Assembly: GCF_014191425.1 (NCBI RefSeq)
Contig: NZ_JACHWP010000009.1
Location: 1-47,578, forward strand
Reading direction: 5' to 3'
Length of the DNA: 47,578 nt
From: Helcobacillus massiliensis
GTDB taxonomy: Bacteria > Actinomycetota > Actinomycetes > Actinomycetales > Dermabacteraceae
The notes under the pieces were generated by a model. That model saw only the letters and a list, made by a program, of their open reading frames with translations, was not told the DNA's origin and made no database searches. Made by a program: the position numbers and the translations under genes. Shown here in pieces: positions 15,807-22,818 of the stretch (position 1 is its first letter; the number at the start of each line of letters is the position of its first letter).

Positions 15807-17369
15807 TCAGAGTCCGCGGGCGATCTCGGCGGTGGCGCGGCGCCATGCCTCCCGGGTGGCGGGGGCCAGGCGCGCCCAGTCGAGGTTGGTGCCGTCCACG
15901 AAGTGCTGCTCGAACGGCACCTCCATGACGGCGCGGGTGTGCGCACCGAAGTGGTGCACGAGGCGCTTGTGCAGCACGTGGTCGATCTTCTGCCGCGAGG
16001 ACTGCGACAGGATCGTGACGGCGTTGTCCACCTGGTCGCCGTGGCCGGTGGCGCGCAGTTCGTCGATCATCCACGCGGCGGCGTTGAACGTGTCCTCGCG
16101 GACGGTGGAGACGATGACGAGCTGGTCGGCGGATTCGACGGCGGCCAGCCAGTTGGAGGCGCGGACGTTGTTGCCGGTGTCGATGACCTTGATGCGGTAG
16201 AAGCGGGACAGTGCGGCGTCGAGCTCGTTGAAGGCGCGGCCGTTGATGGAGGAGGACGAGCCCGCGTCCTCATCGGAGGCGAGGATGTCGAAGTTCATGT
16301 CGCCCTGGCGGCGCACGAACTGGTCGAGGTCGGCGAGGCGGGCGTCCGGGCGGCGGAACCGGGGAAGGTTCTGCAGCAGGTCCAGGGCGGTCAGGGTGTG
16401 GTCCGAGGGGATGCCGCGCCAGCCGAGGGTGCCGCGGGTCTCGTTGTTGTCCCAGGCCAGAACGCTGCCGCCGCGGTACATGCCGAGGGTGGCGGCGATC
16501 ATGAGGACGCTGGTGGTCTTGTGGGCGCCGCCCTTGAGGTTGACCACGACGATGTTCTTCGGGCCGCTCAGCTGCTTGCGGATCATGGCGATCTCGTCGC
16601 GCTCTTCGCGTTCGGCGCGGCCGGGGCCGAGGGCGATGGCGCCGAATGTGGCCTTGCGCAGGCCGCGGCGCCACCCGGTCTGGGCGTGGACCTTTCGGGT
16701 GGCGTCGGATCCGGCGCGCAGGTCCTGCAGGGTCGGCAGGTCGCGGGCGGAGTCAGCCGGGGCGGCGCCGGTGCGGGCGCCTCCTTCGGCTGGCTGTGCG
16801 GGATCCGTCGGCTGCTGGGCGGCGTTCTGCTCACCGGGGGTGCGGGGAGCCGACGGGGCGGTGCTCGCGGAGGCCGCCGACGTCGCGGACGGGGCGGACT
16901 GCGCGGAGCGGGCCGACGGGGCCGTCGCCGCCGAGTGCGCCGAAGCCGCCGAGTGGGCAGATGCGGCGGAGCGGGCGGACTGCGCCGACGCGGCCGATCC
17001 GCGGCCCTCACGGTTCACCTGCACGGCGTGCTCCCCGGTGTGCGGGGCGATGGGGGAGTCGGCGGCGTGGCGGGCGCGGCGGCGGGCCCGCGGGCGCCGG
17101 CCCTCCGGTGCTTCACCGGAGAACAGGGGACGGTCGTCGGCGTCGCGCGGGGCGATGCGTCCGGTGGGCTCCACGCGCAGGGTGTGCTGGGTGCCGGAGT
17201 CCTCGATGAGGACGTCGATGTCGCGGTTCTCCTCGCGCGCTTCCTCGATGAACGCCGCTTTGACCGCCTCGCGGACTTCGTGGCGGGTGCGGCCGTGGAT
17301 CTGCTCGGTGCGGTCCTCGAAGCGGATCTCGGCGGTGGTCGGCGAGGTGATGCGTGCGTGGGCGATCAT
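15807..17369 (-). CDS. MinD/ParA-like ATPase with long disordered N-terminus
   Basis: The protein has 520 residues. Residues 1-70 form a small domain (MIAHARITSPTTAEIRFEDR). Residues about 100-250 are disordered, with a long Ser/Ala repeat (SAASAHSAASAHSAAT) and Pro-rich stretches. The ATPase starts near residue 270: VVVNLKGGAHKTTSVLM is the deviant Walker A, with two lysines as in ParA/MinD but Ala-His where KGGxGKTT has Val-Gly. Switch regions follow in VLAWDNNETRGTLGW and IKVIDTGNNVRASNW. I recall KGGAHKTT variants in actinobacterial proteins of this type, so it is probably functional. A role in partitioning or localising a cargo is inferred from family. The ribosome site AGGGAG precedes the ATG. 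Confidence 0.82.
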   Translation of the reverse strand: MIAHARITSPTTAEIRFEDRTEQIHGRTRHEVREAVKAAFIEEAREENRDIDVLIEDSGTQHTLRVEPTGRIAPRDADDRPLFSGEAPEGRRPRARRRARHAADSPIAPHTGEHAVQVNREGRGSAASAQSARSAASAHSAASAHSAATAPSARSAQSAPSATSAASASTAPSAPRTPGEQNAAQQPTDPAQPAEGGARTGAAPADSARDLPTLQDLRAGSDATRKVHAQTGWRRGLRKATFGAIALGPGRAEREERDEIAMIRKQLSGPKNIVVVNLKGGAHKTTSVLMIAATLGMYRGGSVLAWDNNETRGTLGWRGIPSDHTLTALDLLQNLPRFRRPDARLADLDQFVRRQGDMNFDILASDEDAGSSSSINGRAFNELDAALSRFYRIKVIDTGNNVRASNWLAAVESADQLVIVSTVREDTFNAAAWMIDELRATGHGDQVDNAVTILSQSSRQKIDHVLHKRLVHHFGAHTRAVMEVPFEQHFVDGTNLDWARLAPATREAWRRATAEIARGL

Positions 17370-17444
17370 TCACAGCTCCCTGTGGGCACGGCGGCAGGCC
17401 GCGTGCCCCATGTCGGTGGGCGGGTTGTCGAAACGGACGGTCCC

Positions 17445-17450
17445 ACTCTA
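17445..17450 (-). promoter_or_regulatory. -10 box (TAGAGT) for the MinD-like gene
   Basis: TAGAGT on the minus strand lies about 75 bases before the ATG at 17369, giving a leader of about 70 bases with a normal ribosome site. Confidence 0.4.
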
Positions 17451-17453
17451 TGC

Positions 17454-17490
17454 GACCGCCCCGTGACCTGGTCAGGCCAGCGGGGCGGTC
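17454..17490 (-). terminator. Hairpin after the winged-helix regulator
   Basis: Arms GACCGCCCCG (17454-17463) and CGGGGCGGTC (17481-17490) are perfect complements around a 17-base loop. On the minus strand it ends just before the MinD-like promoter, so it probably insulates the two transcripts. There is no T-run, so a factor-dependent or weak terminator is likely. Confidence 0.5.
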
Positions 17491-17629
17491 ATCATGTTTC
17501 TCATTCGCCGCCCTGCCCCGGCGCCCGGACTGCGCCGGCCCGGCAGCCCTGCTCGGTCCCCGCGCGGGGCCGGCGGGACAGTGCTCGTACGGCGCACAGA
17601 CGGGGCCGGGGGCTCTAGCGGGGCGCGGA
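17491..17629. other. Gap below the regulator gene, no gene seen
   Basis: GC-rich spacer on the 3' side of the winged-helix gene. Several short GC inverted repeats are present, none compelling. No conserved reading frame. Confidence 0.5.
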
Positions 17630-18463
17630 TCAGTGGTGCTGCAGCACCGTGACGTCGCTGCCCGGGTCGAGGCGGTAGCCGGCGCCGCGGACGGTGGAGA
17701 TGAGGCGGCGGTAGCGGCCGAGCTTGTTGCGGACACGGCGGATGTGCACATCGACGGTGCGCTCACCGGTGTCGGCGGCGGCATCGGCCCACACGTTCTC
17801 CATGAGGGCGTCGCGGGACACGACGGTGCGCGCCGACCGGGTGAGGAAGGCGAGCAGCTCGAACTCCTTGTAGGAGAAGTCGACGTCCTCACCGTCGATG
17901 CGGACGCGTCGGCCGTAGAGGTCGATGACGAGGCCGTCGGCGCGCAGCTGCGGGGCCGCGGACGGGCTGGCGGGGGAGGACGGGGAGACGGCGGCGGCGC
18001 GCAGCAGGCGCAGGCGGGCCGCTTCGGCATCGCGACGGGCCGGAGCGTTCGCGGAGACCACGCCGGTGCGGCGGGGGCGCAGGGGTGCGGCGCTGTCCTG
18101 CCCGGGTGTGGTGGTGAACGTGCGCGGGCGGGCCGAGGGCCGCGGCGAGTCGATGCTGAGGCTGGCGCGGCCGCCGCGACCGGTGGTGAGGCGCTGGGCC
18201 TGGGCGCGCAGCGCATCGGCGATAGCGGCGGTGTCGGCGACGTCCACTCCGGTGGGCAGCTCCACCGTCAGGGTGATCTGAACGGTGTCGGAGGGGGCCG
18301 ACGGGGCGGGCTGCGCGGCGGTGCGGCGCGGAGCGAGGGCGCGGGCTCCGGCCGACGAGGTGCGAGTGGTGGAGCCGCGGGAGGTGCTGGTCCCGGTGCG
18401 CGCAGTGGTGGCGGCGGTGGGGACGGTGCGGATGGCGGCGGGGCGGTCGAGCGTGATGGTCAC
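17630..18463 (-). CDS. OmpR/PhoB-type winged-helix regulator without receiver domain
   Basis: The protein has 277 residues. The C-terminal 95 or so form an OmpR-type winged helix: LVIDLYGRRVRIDGEDVDFS, then the KEFELLAFLTRSARTVVSRDALMENVWAD recognition region, and VDVHIRRVRNKLGRYRRLISTVRGAGYRLDP. The N-terminal 170 residues are mostly disordered and Ala/Thr/Ser/Arg-rich, with a short folded-looking segment TVQITLTVELPTGVDVADTA. No receiver domain or phospho-Asp is present, so activity must be set by abundance, partners or modification. The start is GTG at 18463 with GGAG 6 bases upstream. The transcript probably begins near 18766 and carries the Met-rich small ORF and a hairpin ahead of this gene. 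Confidence 0.82.
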   Translation of the reverse strand: MTITLDRPAAIRTVPTAATTARTGTSTSRGSTTRTSSAGARALAPRRTAAQPAPSAPSDTVQITLTVELPTGVDVADTAAIADALRAQAQRLTTGRGGRASLSIDSPRPSARPRTFTTTPGQDSAAPLRPRRTGVVSANAPARRDAEAARLRLLRAAAVSPSSPASPSAAPQLRADGLVIDLYGRRVRIDGEDVDFSYKEFELLAFLTRSARTVVSRDALMENVWADAAADTGERTVDVHIRRVRNKLGRYRRLISTVRGAGYRLDPGSDVTVLQHH

Positions 18464-18629
18464 AGGAGTCTCCGATGATGCGAAGGGGCGGTTCTTCGCC
18501 GGGATCCCTGCTGGTGGTCGCGTCTGCGCGATCCGTTCCTCAGCGGTCGGCCTGGGCGGCGATGTCGCCTGCCTGCTCGGCCTGGTGGGGTGTGCTCCCG
18601 GCTGGGCACCTGGAGCCCGCGTCTGCTTG

Positions 18630-18649
18630 ACCGGCTCCTGTCAGCCGGT
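18630..18649 (-). promoter_or_regulatory. Hairpin between the Met-rich ORF and the regulator
   Basis: ACCGGCT and AGCCGGT form a perfect 7-base stem with a 6-base loop. On the minus strand the stem begins 18 bases after the stop codon of the Met-rich ORF. The position is right for a leader-peptide attenuator or a folding element that senses ribosome position. There is no T-run after it, so it is not a plain intrinsic terminator. Confidence 0.4.
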
Positions 18650-18667
18650 TCCTTCGCGAGGGTGCGC

Positions 18668-18766
18668 TCAGAAGCGCGGCTGACTCTGCATCATCTGCAT
18701 CATCATCGCGCGCATCATGGCGGCACCGGTGGCCGGTGTCGCTGCGGGATGCACGTGATGGGTCAT
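18668..18766 (-). CDS. Methionine-rich 32-residue small ORF, leader-peptide-like
   Basis: The ATG at 18766 gives MTHHVHPAATPATGAAMMRA followed by MMMQMMQSQPRF and a stop: eight methionines in all, seven of them in an eleven-residue run after residue 16, and histidines at residues 3, 4 and 6. It lies alone between the upp terminator and the winged-helix regulator gene, on the same strand. A promoter with a good -35 (TTGCCA), 17-base spacing and GATAGT sits 7 bases before the ATG, so it would be the first codons of a leaderless mRNA. Possible roles: an attenuation peptide whose translation tracks methionyl-tRNA or initiation, or a metal-binding microprotein. No family recognised; coding status rests on promoter placement and composition. 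Confidence 0.45.
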   Translation of the reverse strand: MTHHVHPAATPATGAAMMRAMMMQMMQSQPRF

Positions 18767-18773
18767 GGCCTCA

Positions 18774-18802
18774 ACTATCGACCAGAGCCGCGCATCTGGC
18801 AA
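18774..18802 (-). promoter_or_regulatory. Promoter of the Met-rich ORF/regulator transcript
   Basis: Minus strand: TTGCCA (18797-18802), 17-base spacer, GATAGT (18774-18779). It matches the housekeeping consensus at 5 of 6 and 4 of 6 positions, one of the better promoters in the window. Transcription should start at about 18766, on the ATG of the small ORF. Confidence 0.55.
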
Positions 18803-18823
18803 ACAGCCGTTCACATAATGAAA

Positions 18824-18850
18824 CGCGGACCGGGAAGAACCCGGCCCGCG
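18824..18850 (-). terminator. Intrinsic terminator of upp
   Basis: Arms at 18824-18834 and 18840-18850 with loop AAGAA. In minus-strand RNA the one mismatch becomes a G-U pair, giving an 11-base stem. It is followed by TTTCATTAT. The asymmetry fits termination of upp, whose stop is about 50 bases upstream. Confidence 0.75.
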
Positions 18851-18901
18851 CTGTGGTTCGCTGACGCCGTCGGCCCCTCCGGGACGGTCAGCAGGGGAGG
18901 C

Positions 18902-19540
18902 TCAGTCGACCACGCCGAAGAGGCGGTCGCCGGCATCGCCCAGGCCGGGCACGATGTAGCCGCGCTCGTTGAGATGATCATCGACCGCCGCGGTGACCAC
19001 GGTGAGGTTGACGTCCTCCGCGATGGACTCCTCCAGGGTCTTCAGACCCTCCGGTGCGCACACGAGGGTCACGCAGGTGACGTCCTTCGCGCCGCGCTCC
19101 AGCAGGTACTCCACCGCGGCGATGAGGGTGTGGCCGGTGGCGAGCATCGGATCCAGCACGAAGCACTGACGGCCCGTCAGGTCCTCCGGCAGTCGGTTCG
19201 CGTAGGTGGTGACCTCGAGGGTCTCGTCGTTGCGCACCATGCCGAGGAACCCGACCTCGCCGGTGGGGATGAGGCGGGTGAGGCCGTCGAGCATGCCGAG
19301 GCCGGCACGCAGGATCGGCACGATCATCGGCTGCGGATCGGTGATCTTCATGCCGGTGGTGGGCGCGACCGGGGTGTTGATGCCGGACGGCGCCACAGCA
19401 ACGCTGCGGGTCGCTTCGTAGGCCAGGAGGGTGACGAGCTCATCGGCGAGCTGGCGGAACACAGAGCTCGGCGTCTTCTTGTCGCGGAGAACGGTCAGCT
19501 TGTGGGCCACCAGAGGGTGGTCGATCTCAAGAACGCGCAT
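18902..19540 (-). CDS. upp: Uracil phosphoribosyltransferase
   Basis: The protein has 212 residues, the usual length. It converts uracil and PRPP to UMP in pyrimidine salvage, in the cytoplasm. Family markers are [20 protein letters not shown] at the start, [12 protein letters not shown], the PRPP loop in [13 protein letters not shown], and the C-terminal uracil-binding region [16 protein letters not shown]. The ATG at 19540 follows a TAGGAT box by 6 bases with no Shine-Dalgarno, implying a leaderless mRNA. It is divergent from tadA. A strong terminator follows at 18824-18850, so it is a single-gene unit. Confidence 0.97.
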   Translation of the reverse strand: MRVLEIDHPLVAHKLTVLRDKKTPSSVFRQLADELVTLLAYEATRSVAVAPSGINTPVAPTTGMKITDPQPMIVPILRAGLGMLDGLTRLIPTGEVGFLGMVRNDETLEVTTYANRLPEDLTGRQCFVLDPMLATGHTLIAAVEYLLERGAKDVTCVTLVCAPEGLKTLEESIAEDVNLTVVTAAVDDHLNERGYIVPGLGDAGDRLFGVVD

Positions 19541-19546
19541 GCCAGG

Positions 19547-19552
19547 ATCCTA
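19547..19552 (-). promoter_or_regulatory. -10 box (TAGGAT) of upp
   Basis: Minus strand: TAGGAT, six bases CCTGGC, then the ATG at 19540. Leaderless spacing. Confidence 0.55.
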
Positions 19553-19591
19553 CCGAACGGGGCCGGGACTCCGGTGTCCTTCACCGCTCGG

Positions 19592-19597
19592 TACACT
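19592..19597 (+). promoter_or_regulatory. -10 box (TACACT) of tadA
   Basis: TACACT lies 37 bases before the tadA ATG, giving a short leader that includes the GGGGAGG ribosome site at 19623-19629. It is back to back with the upp promoter. Confidence 0.5.
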
Positions 19598-19634
19598 TCC
19601 CTGGAGCATCCGTCGGCCGGCAGGGGAGGCACGC

Positions 19635-20171
19635 ATGAGCGACCACGACCTGATGGAGCCCGCCCTGAGGGAGGCCCGCGCCGCCTGCGCGCCCCCGCGG
19701 CACGACGTCCCCATCGGCGCCGCCGTCTACGCGCCGGACGGCACGCTCCTCGCAGCCGCCGGCAACCGCCGAGAGGCCGACCAGGACCCCACCGCGCACG
19801 CCGAAGTCCTCGCCCTGCGCGAGGCGGCGCGCGTCACGGGCCGCTGGAACCTCGATGGCTGCACTCTCGCCATCACGCTCGAGCCGTGCACGATGTGCGC
19901 GGGCGCGATCGTCCTCTCCCGGGTGCGGCGTGTTGTGGTGGGTGCGATGGATCCGAAGGCCGGCGCCGCCGGATCCCTGTTCGACCTCGTGCGGGAACCG
20001 CGCCTCAACCACCGGGTGGAGCTCACCTGCGGCGTGCGGGCCGAGGAGTGCGGGGCAATGCTGAAGGACTTCTTCCGCTCACTGCGCAAGGAGCGGGCGG
20101 CCCGCCGGCGCGCCGCGCGGGAGGCGACCGACGGGCCCGCGGATCAGGCCTCGTCCTCCGGGGCCGCCTGA
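19635..20171 (+). CDS. tadA: tRNA-specific adenosine deaminase
   Basis: The protein has 178 residues. It deaminates adenosine 34 of tRNA-Arg(ACG) to inosine, an essential reaction in most bacteria. The zinc site is intact: HAE (His55, Glu57) and PCTMC (Cys85, Cys88). The surrounding sequence (GAAVYAPDGTLLAAAGNRRE, EPCTMCAGAIVLSRV, FFRSLRKER) is that of TadA rather than cytidine or guanine deaminases. The start at 19635 has a strong GGGGAGG site 6 bases upstream; the open frame above it overlaps upp antisense and is rejected. The last 25 residues are an Ala/Arg-rich tail that overlaps the end of the convergent AHSA1 gene by 28 bases. Confidence 0.95.
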   Translation: MSDHDLMEPALREARAACAPPRHDVPIGAAVYAPDGTLLAAAGNRREADQDPTAHAEVLALREAARVTGRWNLDGCTLAITLEPCTMCAGAIVLSRVRRVVVGAMDPKAGAAGSLFDLVREPRLNHRVELTCGVRAEECGAMLKDFFRSLRKERAARRRAAREATDGPADQASSSGAA

Positions 20172-20785
20172 CCGGTGTAGAAAGCCGCGGTGCGCTCCGC
20201 CGCCTGCGCCGCCGCCTCGGGGTCCCCGCCGCCAGCGGCGTGCGCCTGCCCCCAGGCCCGCGCGGCGCCCTCGATGTAGGCGCGTCCCTGCTCGTCCTCG
20301 TGCAGGTGCGCCATCTCCTCCGGGGCGGCCGACGGGTCTCCCGCGAGGAACCGGGCGAGCGCCAGCAGCGCGCCCTCCCACGCCACGCCGACGGCGCCCG
20401 GACCGAACCGGTCCCAGTGCTCCCCGCCGGGAACCACGTGCGTCAGGGTGACCTGTGTTCCTCCCGCCGGGTGCTCCGCGAGCGAGGCGGTGAACGTGGT
20501 GGACTGCCCCATCGACTCCCAGGTGAGGGCGAAGTTCGTGGGACGCTCGCAGCGGGTGATGGTGCCAGAGGCGCCGTTGGTGGGCAGCGTGTAGTCGCCG
20601 CCTTCGCGCAGATCGCCCTCGGCGGGACCGAACCAGCCGGGGAGCTGATCGGGGTCGGTGAGGGCCTGCCAGACCGCTTCGATGCCGGCTTCGACGGTGC
20701 GGGACACGGTGACGGTGGAGACCGGTCCGGCGGCGAGGACCGCTCGGTGGGCGTTGGACAGTTCGACTGCTGCGTTGATCGACAT
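20144..20785 (-). CDS. SRPBCC/AHSA1-type protein
   Basis: The protein has 213 residues. Residues about 20-150 form an AHSA1-like SRPBCC domain: STVTVSRTVEAGIEAVWQAL, PDQLPGWFGPAEGDLREGG, TFTASLAEHPAGGTQVTLTH and WEGALLALARFL, an order typical of the family. These folds bind hydrophobic ligands in a deep cavity; no enzymatic function can be assigned. A C-terminal extension of about 60 Ala/Glu-rich residues follows. The start at 20785 is preceded by GGGGGG and by a TACGCT box 7 bases upstream. The longer start at 20824 lies before that box. It is convergent with tadA, overlapping it by 28 bases. Confidence 0.82.
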   Translation of the reverse strand: MSINAAVELSNAHRAVLAAGPVSTVTVSRTVEAGIEAVWQALTDPDQLPGWFGPAEGDLREGGDYTLPTNGASGTITRCERPTNFALTWESMGQSTTFTASLAEHPAGGTQVTLTHVVPGGEHWDRFGPGAVGVAWEGALLALARFLAGDPSAAPEEMAHLHEDEQGRAYIEGAARAWGQAHAAGGGDPEAAAQAAERTAAFYTGQAAPEDEA

Positions 20786-20792
20786 GCCCCCC

Positions 20793-20798
20793 AGCGTA
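20793..20798 (-). promoter_or_regulatory. -10 box (TACGCT) of the AHSA1 gene
   Basis: Minus strand: TACGCT, GGGGGGC, then the ATG at 20785. The G-run could also be a ribosome site, so leadered translation from another promoter is not excluded. Confidence 0.4.
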
Positions 20799-20910
20799 CG
20801 GACCGTGCAGGAGCGCTGGGTCACAGCCGCAGTGTGGGACGGCGCACGTCGCAGGCGGGGAGTGTTTCAGTCTGTGAACGGACACTCTCCTGACGTGACC
20901 CCTTCGTGTC

Positions 20911-20916
20911 TTTAAT
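20911..20916 (+). promoter_or_regulatory. -10 box (TTTAAT) of metNIQ
   Basis: TTTAAT matches the consensus at 5 of 6 positions. It is followed by six bases (TGGCAC) and the GTG of metN at 20923, so the mRNA is probably leaderless. A -35-like TGAC lies about 16 bases upstream. No S-box/SAM riboswitch fold is visible in the short upstream region. Confidence 0.6.
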
Positions 20917-20922
20917 TGGCAC

Positions 20923-21942
20923 GTGATCACTCTTGAGAATCTGACCAAGGTCTTCCCGGGCCCCGGTGGTGGAGCGGATGTCGTCGCCCTCGACGACATC
21001 TCCCTGCACATCGAGCCCGGCGAGATCCACGGCATCGTGGGCCGCTCCGGTGCCGGCAAGTCCACCCTGATCCGCTGCCTGACGGGTCTGGAGAAGCCCA
21101 CCAGCGGCTCCGTCACCATCGGCGGCACCGCTGTGTCCGGGCTGGAGGGCAAGCAGCTGCGCGCCGCCCGCCGCAAGATCGGCATGGTGTTCCAGCACGC
21201 GAACCTGCTGGACTCCCGCACCGCGGCGCAGAACATCGCCCACCCCCTGCAGATCGCCGGCACCCCGAAAGCGGAGATCAAACGGCGTGTGGCCGAACTG
21301 GTGAAGCTGGTGGGGCTGGAGGGCCGCGAGGACAACTACCCCGCGCAGCTGTCCGGCGGCCAGATCCAGCGCGTCGGCATCGCTCGTGGTCTCGCCGTCA
21401 ACCCCGAGGTGCTGCTGTGCGATGAGCCGACGAGCGCGCTCGACCCCGGCACCACCCGCCAGATCCTCGACCTGATCCGCTCCCTGCGGGACCGCTTCGG
21501 CATCACGGTCATCTTCATCACCCACGAGATGGCGGTTGTGCGAGAGATCTGCGACCACGTGTCGCTGCTGGAGCACGGCCAGCTGGTGCAGACGGGGTCG
21601 CTGCTGGAGGTGGCGTCCGATCCGTCGGGCCGTCTCGCGCAGGAGCTGATCCCGCTGCCTCCGGCGCCGACGGGGCTGAACGCCCGCGTGGTCAACCTCG
21701 ACTACGGCGACTCGACGTCGCTGCGCACCACGGAGGACCTGATCGCGTTCGCGAACACGCACGGCGCCGAGGCGAGCCTCGTGGCCGGCACCATCGAGAC
21801 GATCAGCGGGGTGCAGGTGGGCCGGATCCAGCTGGCTCTGCGCAACTCCTCGGGCCGGCCCGTGTCCGATGAGGGGCTCGCCGGGTTCATCGCCGCCTGC
21901 GAAGCCGAAGACGTCCTTGCCGAGGAGGTGGATGCGCGATGA
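20923..21942 (+). CDS. metN: Methionine ABC importer, ATP-binding subunit
   Basis: The protein has 339 residues. It powers uptake of D/L-methionine and related compounds with MetI and MetQ. Motifs: Walker A GRSGAGKST near residue 42, Q-loop MVFQHANLLDSRTAAQNIAHPL, signature LSGGQIQRVGIARGLA, Walker B VLLCDEPTSALDP, switch His in IFITHEM. The C-terminal 85 residues form the NIL regulatory domain (GTIETISGVQVGRIQLAL) that binds methionine and inhibits transport. The start is GTG, 6 bases after the promoter -10 box. It overlaps metI by ATGA. Identity is secured by the metI and metQ neighbours. Confidence 0.96.
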   Translation: MITLENLTKVFPGPGGGADVVALDDISLHIEPGEIHGIVGRSGAGKSTLIRCLTGLEKPTSGSVTIGGTAVSGLEGKQLRAARRKIGMVFQHANLLDSRTAAQNIAHPLQIAGTPKAEIKRRVAELVKLVGLEGREDNYPAQLSGGQIQRVGIARGLAVNPEVLLCDEPTSALDPGTTRQILDLIRSLRDRFGITVIFITHEMAVVREICDHVSLLEHGQLVQTGSLLEVASDPSGRLAQELIPLPPAPTGLNARVVNLDYGDSTSLRTTEDLIAFANTHGAEASLVAGTIETISGVQVGRIQLALRNSSGRPVSDEGLAGFIAACEAEDVLAEEVDAR

Positions 21943-22640
21943 ACAAGCTCTCCGAATGGTTCTCCGACCCGGTGTTCACCTCGACCACCGTCAACTCGTC
22001 GCTGTGGATCAATACGTGGCTGACCATCTACATGACACTGTGGACGATGATCCTCACCGTCCTCATCGGCGTGCCGCTGGGCGTGCTCCTGTTCGAGACG
22101 CGCCGCTCCCGCTCAGCGCTGGCGCGCCGCCTCAACGCGGTCGTCGGGTTCATCGTGAACGTGCTGCGCTCGTTCCCGTTCGTCATCCTCATCATCGCGC
22201 TGATCCCGCTCACCTCGGCGATCATGGGCCGCGCAACGGGGCCCGACGCCGCCATCGTGTCCCTGACGATCGCGTCCGTGCCGTTCCTGGCCCGGCTGGT
22301 GGAGGCGGCGCTGCGCGACCTGCCCGCCGGCAAGATCGAGGCGGTCGCGATGATGGGCGCGAGCCGCATGCAGATCATCCGGCAGGTGCTGATCGCCGAG
22401 GCGATGCCGGGCCTGATCGCGGCGATCACCACGACAACGATCGCGGTCATCGGGTACACGGCGATGGCGGGCACCGTCGGCGCCGGCGGCCTCGGCGACC
22501 TCGCGTTCCGCCGCGGCTACCAGAACTACAACTCGCTCGTCATGGTCGCCACCGTCGTGGTGCTCGTGGTGATCGTGATCCTCGTGCAGGTCATCGGCGA
22601 CTGGCTGGCCCGCAGGGTGGACCACCGCGCCCGGTCCTGA
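21939..22640 (+). CDS. metI: Methionine ABC importer, permease subunit
   Basis: The protein has 233 residues with five to six membrane helices (WLTIYMTLWTMILTVLIGVP, IVNVLRSFPFVILIIALIPL, ITTTTIAVIGYTAMAGTVG, VMVATVVVLVVIVILVQVI). The coupling helix region is ALRDLPAGKIEAVAMMGASR, the EAA motif that docks on MetN. It forms the MetI dimer of the methionine importer in the cytoplasmic membrane. The ATG overlaps the metN stop (ATGA), so translation is coupled. A 178-base gap with an inverted repeat (GCCGACGG and CCGTCGGC at 22643 and 22689) separates it from metQ and may stabilise the upstream mRNA or reduce read-through. Confidence 0.95.
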   Translation: MNKLSEWFSDPVFTSTTVNSSLWINTWLTIYMTLWTMILTVLIGVPLGVLLFETRRSRSALARRLNAVVGFIVNVLRSFPFVILIIALIPLTSAIMGRATGPDAAIVSLTIASVPFLARLVEAALRDLPAGKIEAVAMMGASRMQIIRQVLIAEAMPGLIAAITTTTIAVIGYTAMAGTVGAGGLGDLAFRRGYQNYNSLVMVATVVVLVVIVILVQVIGDWLARRVDHRARS

Positions 22641-22818
22641 GGGCCGACGGGAGCCGCCGAGGCCCCGCACCGGGCTTCTCGCCCGCGTCCGTCGGCCTGC
22701 CTTCGGCGCAGCCGCCCCACGGGTGCCCGCGCGCCCCGTCATGTCCGTTCATACATTTCGTTCCTCAGCAGGCCGCCCGCGCATGCTGATCACCACCACC
22801 CCCTCGTAAGGAGACCCT

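Noticed and set aside
20825-20922. SAM or S-box riboswitch before metN
   Set aside because: The promoter lies 6 bases before the start codon, so there is no leader to fold.
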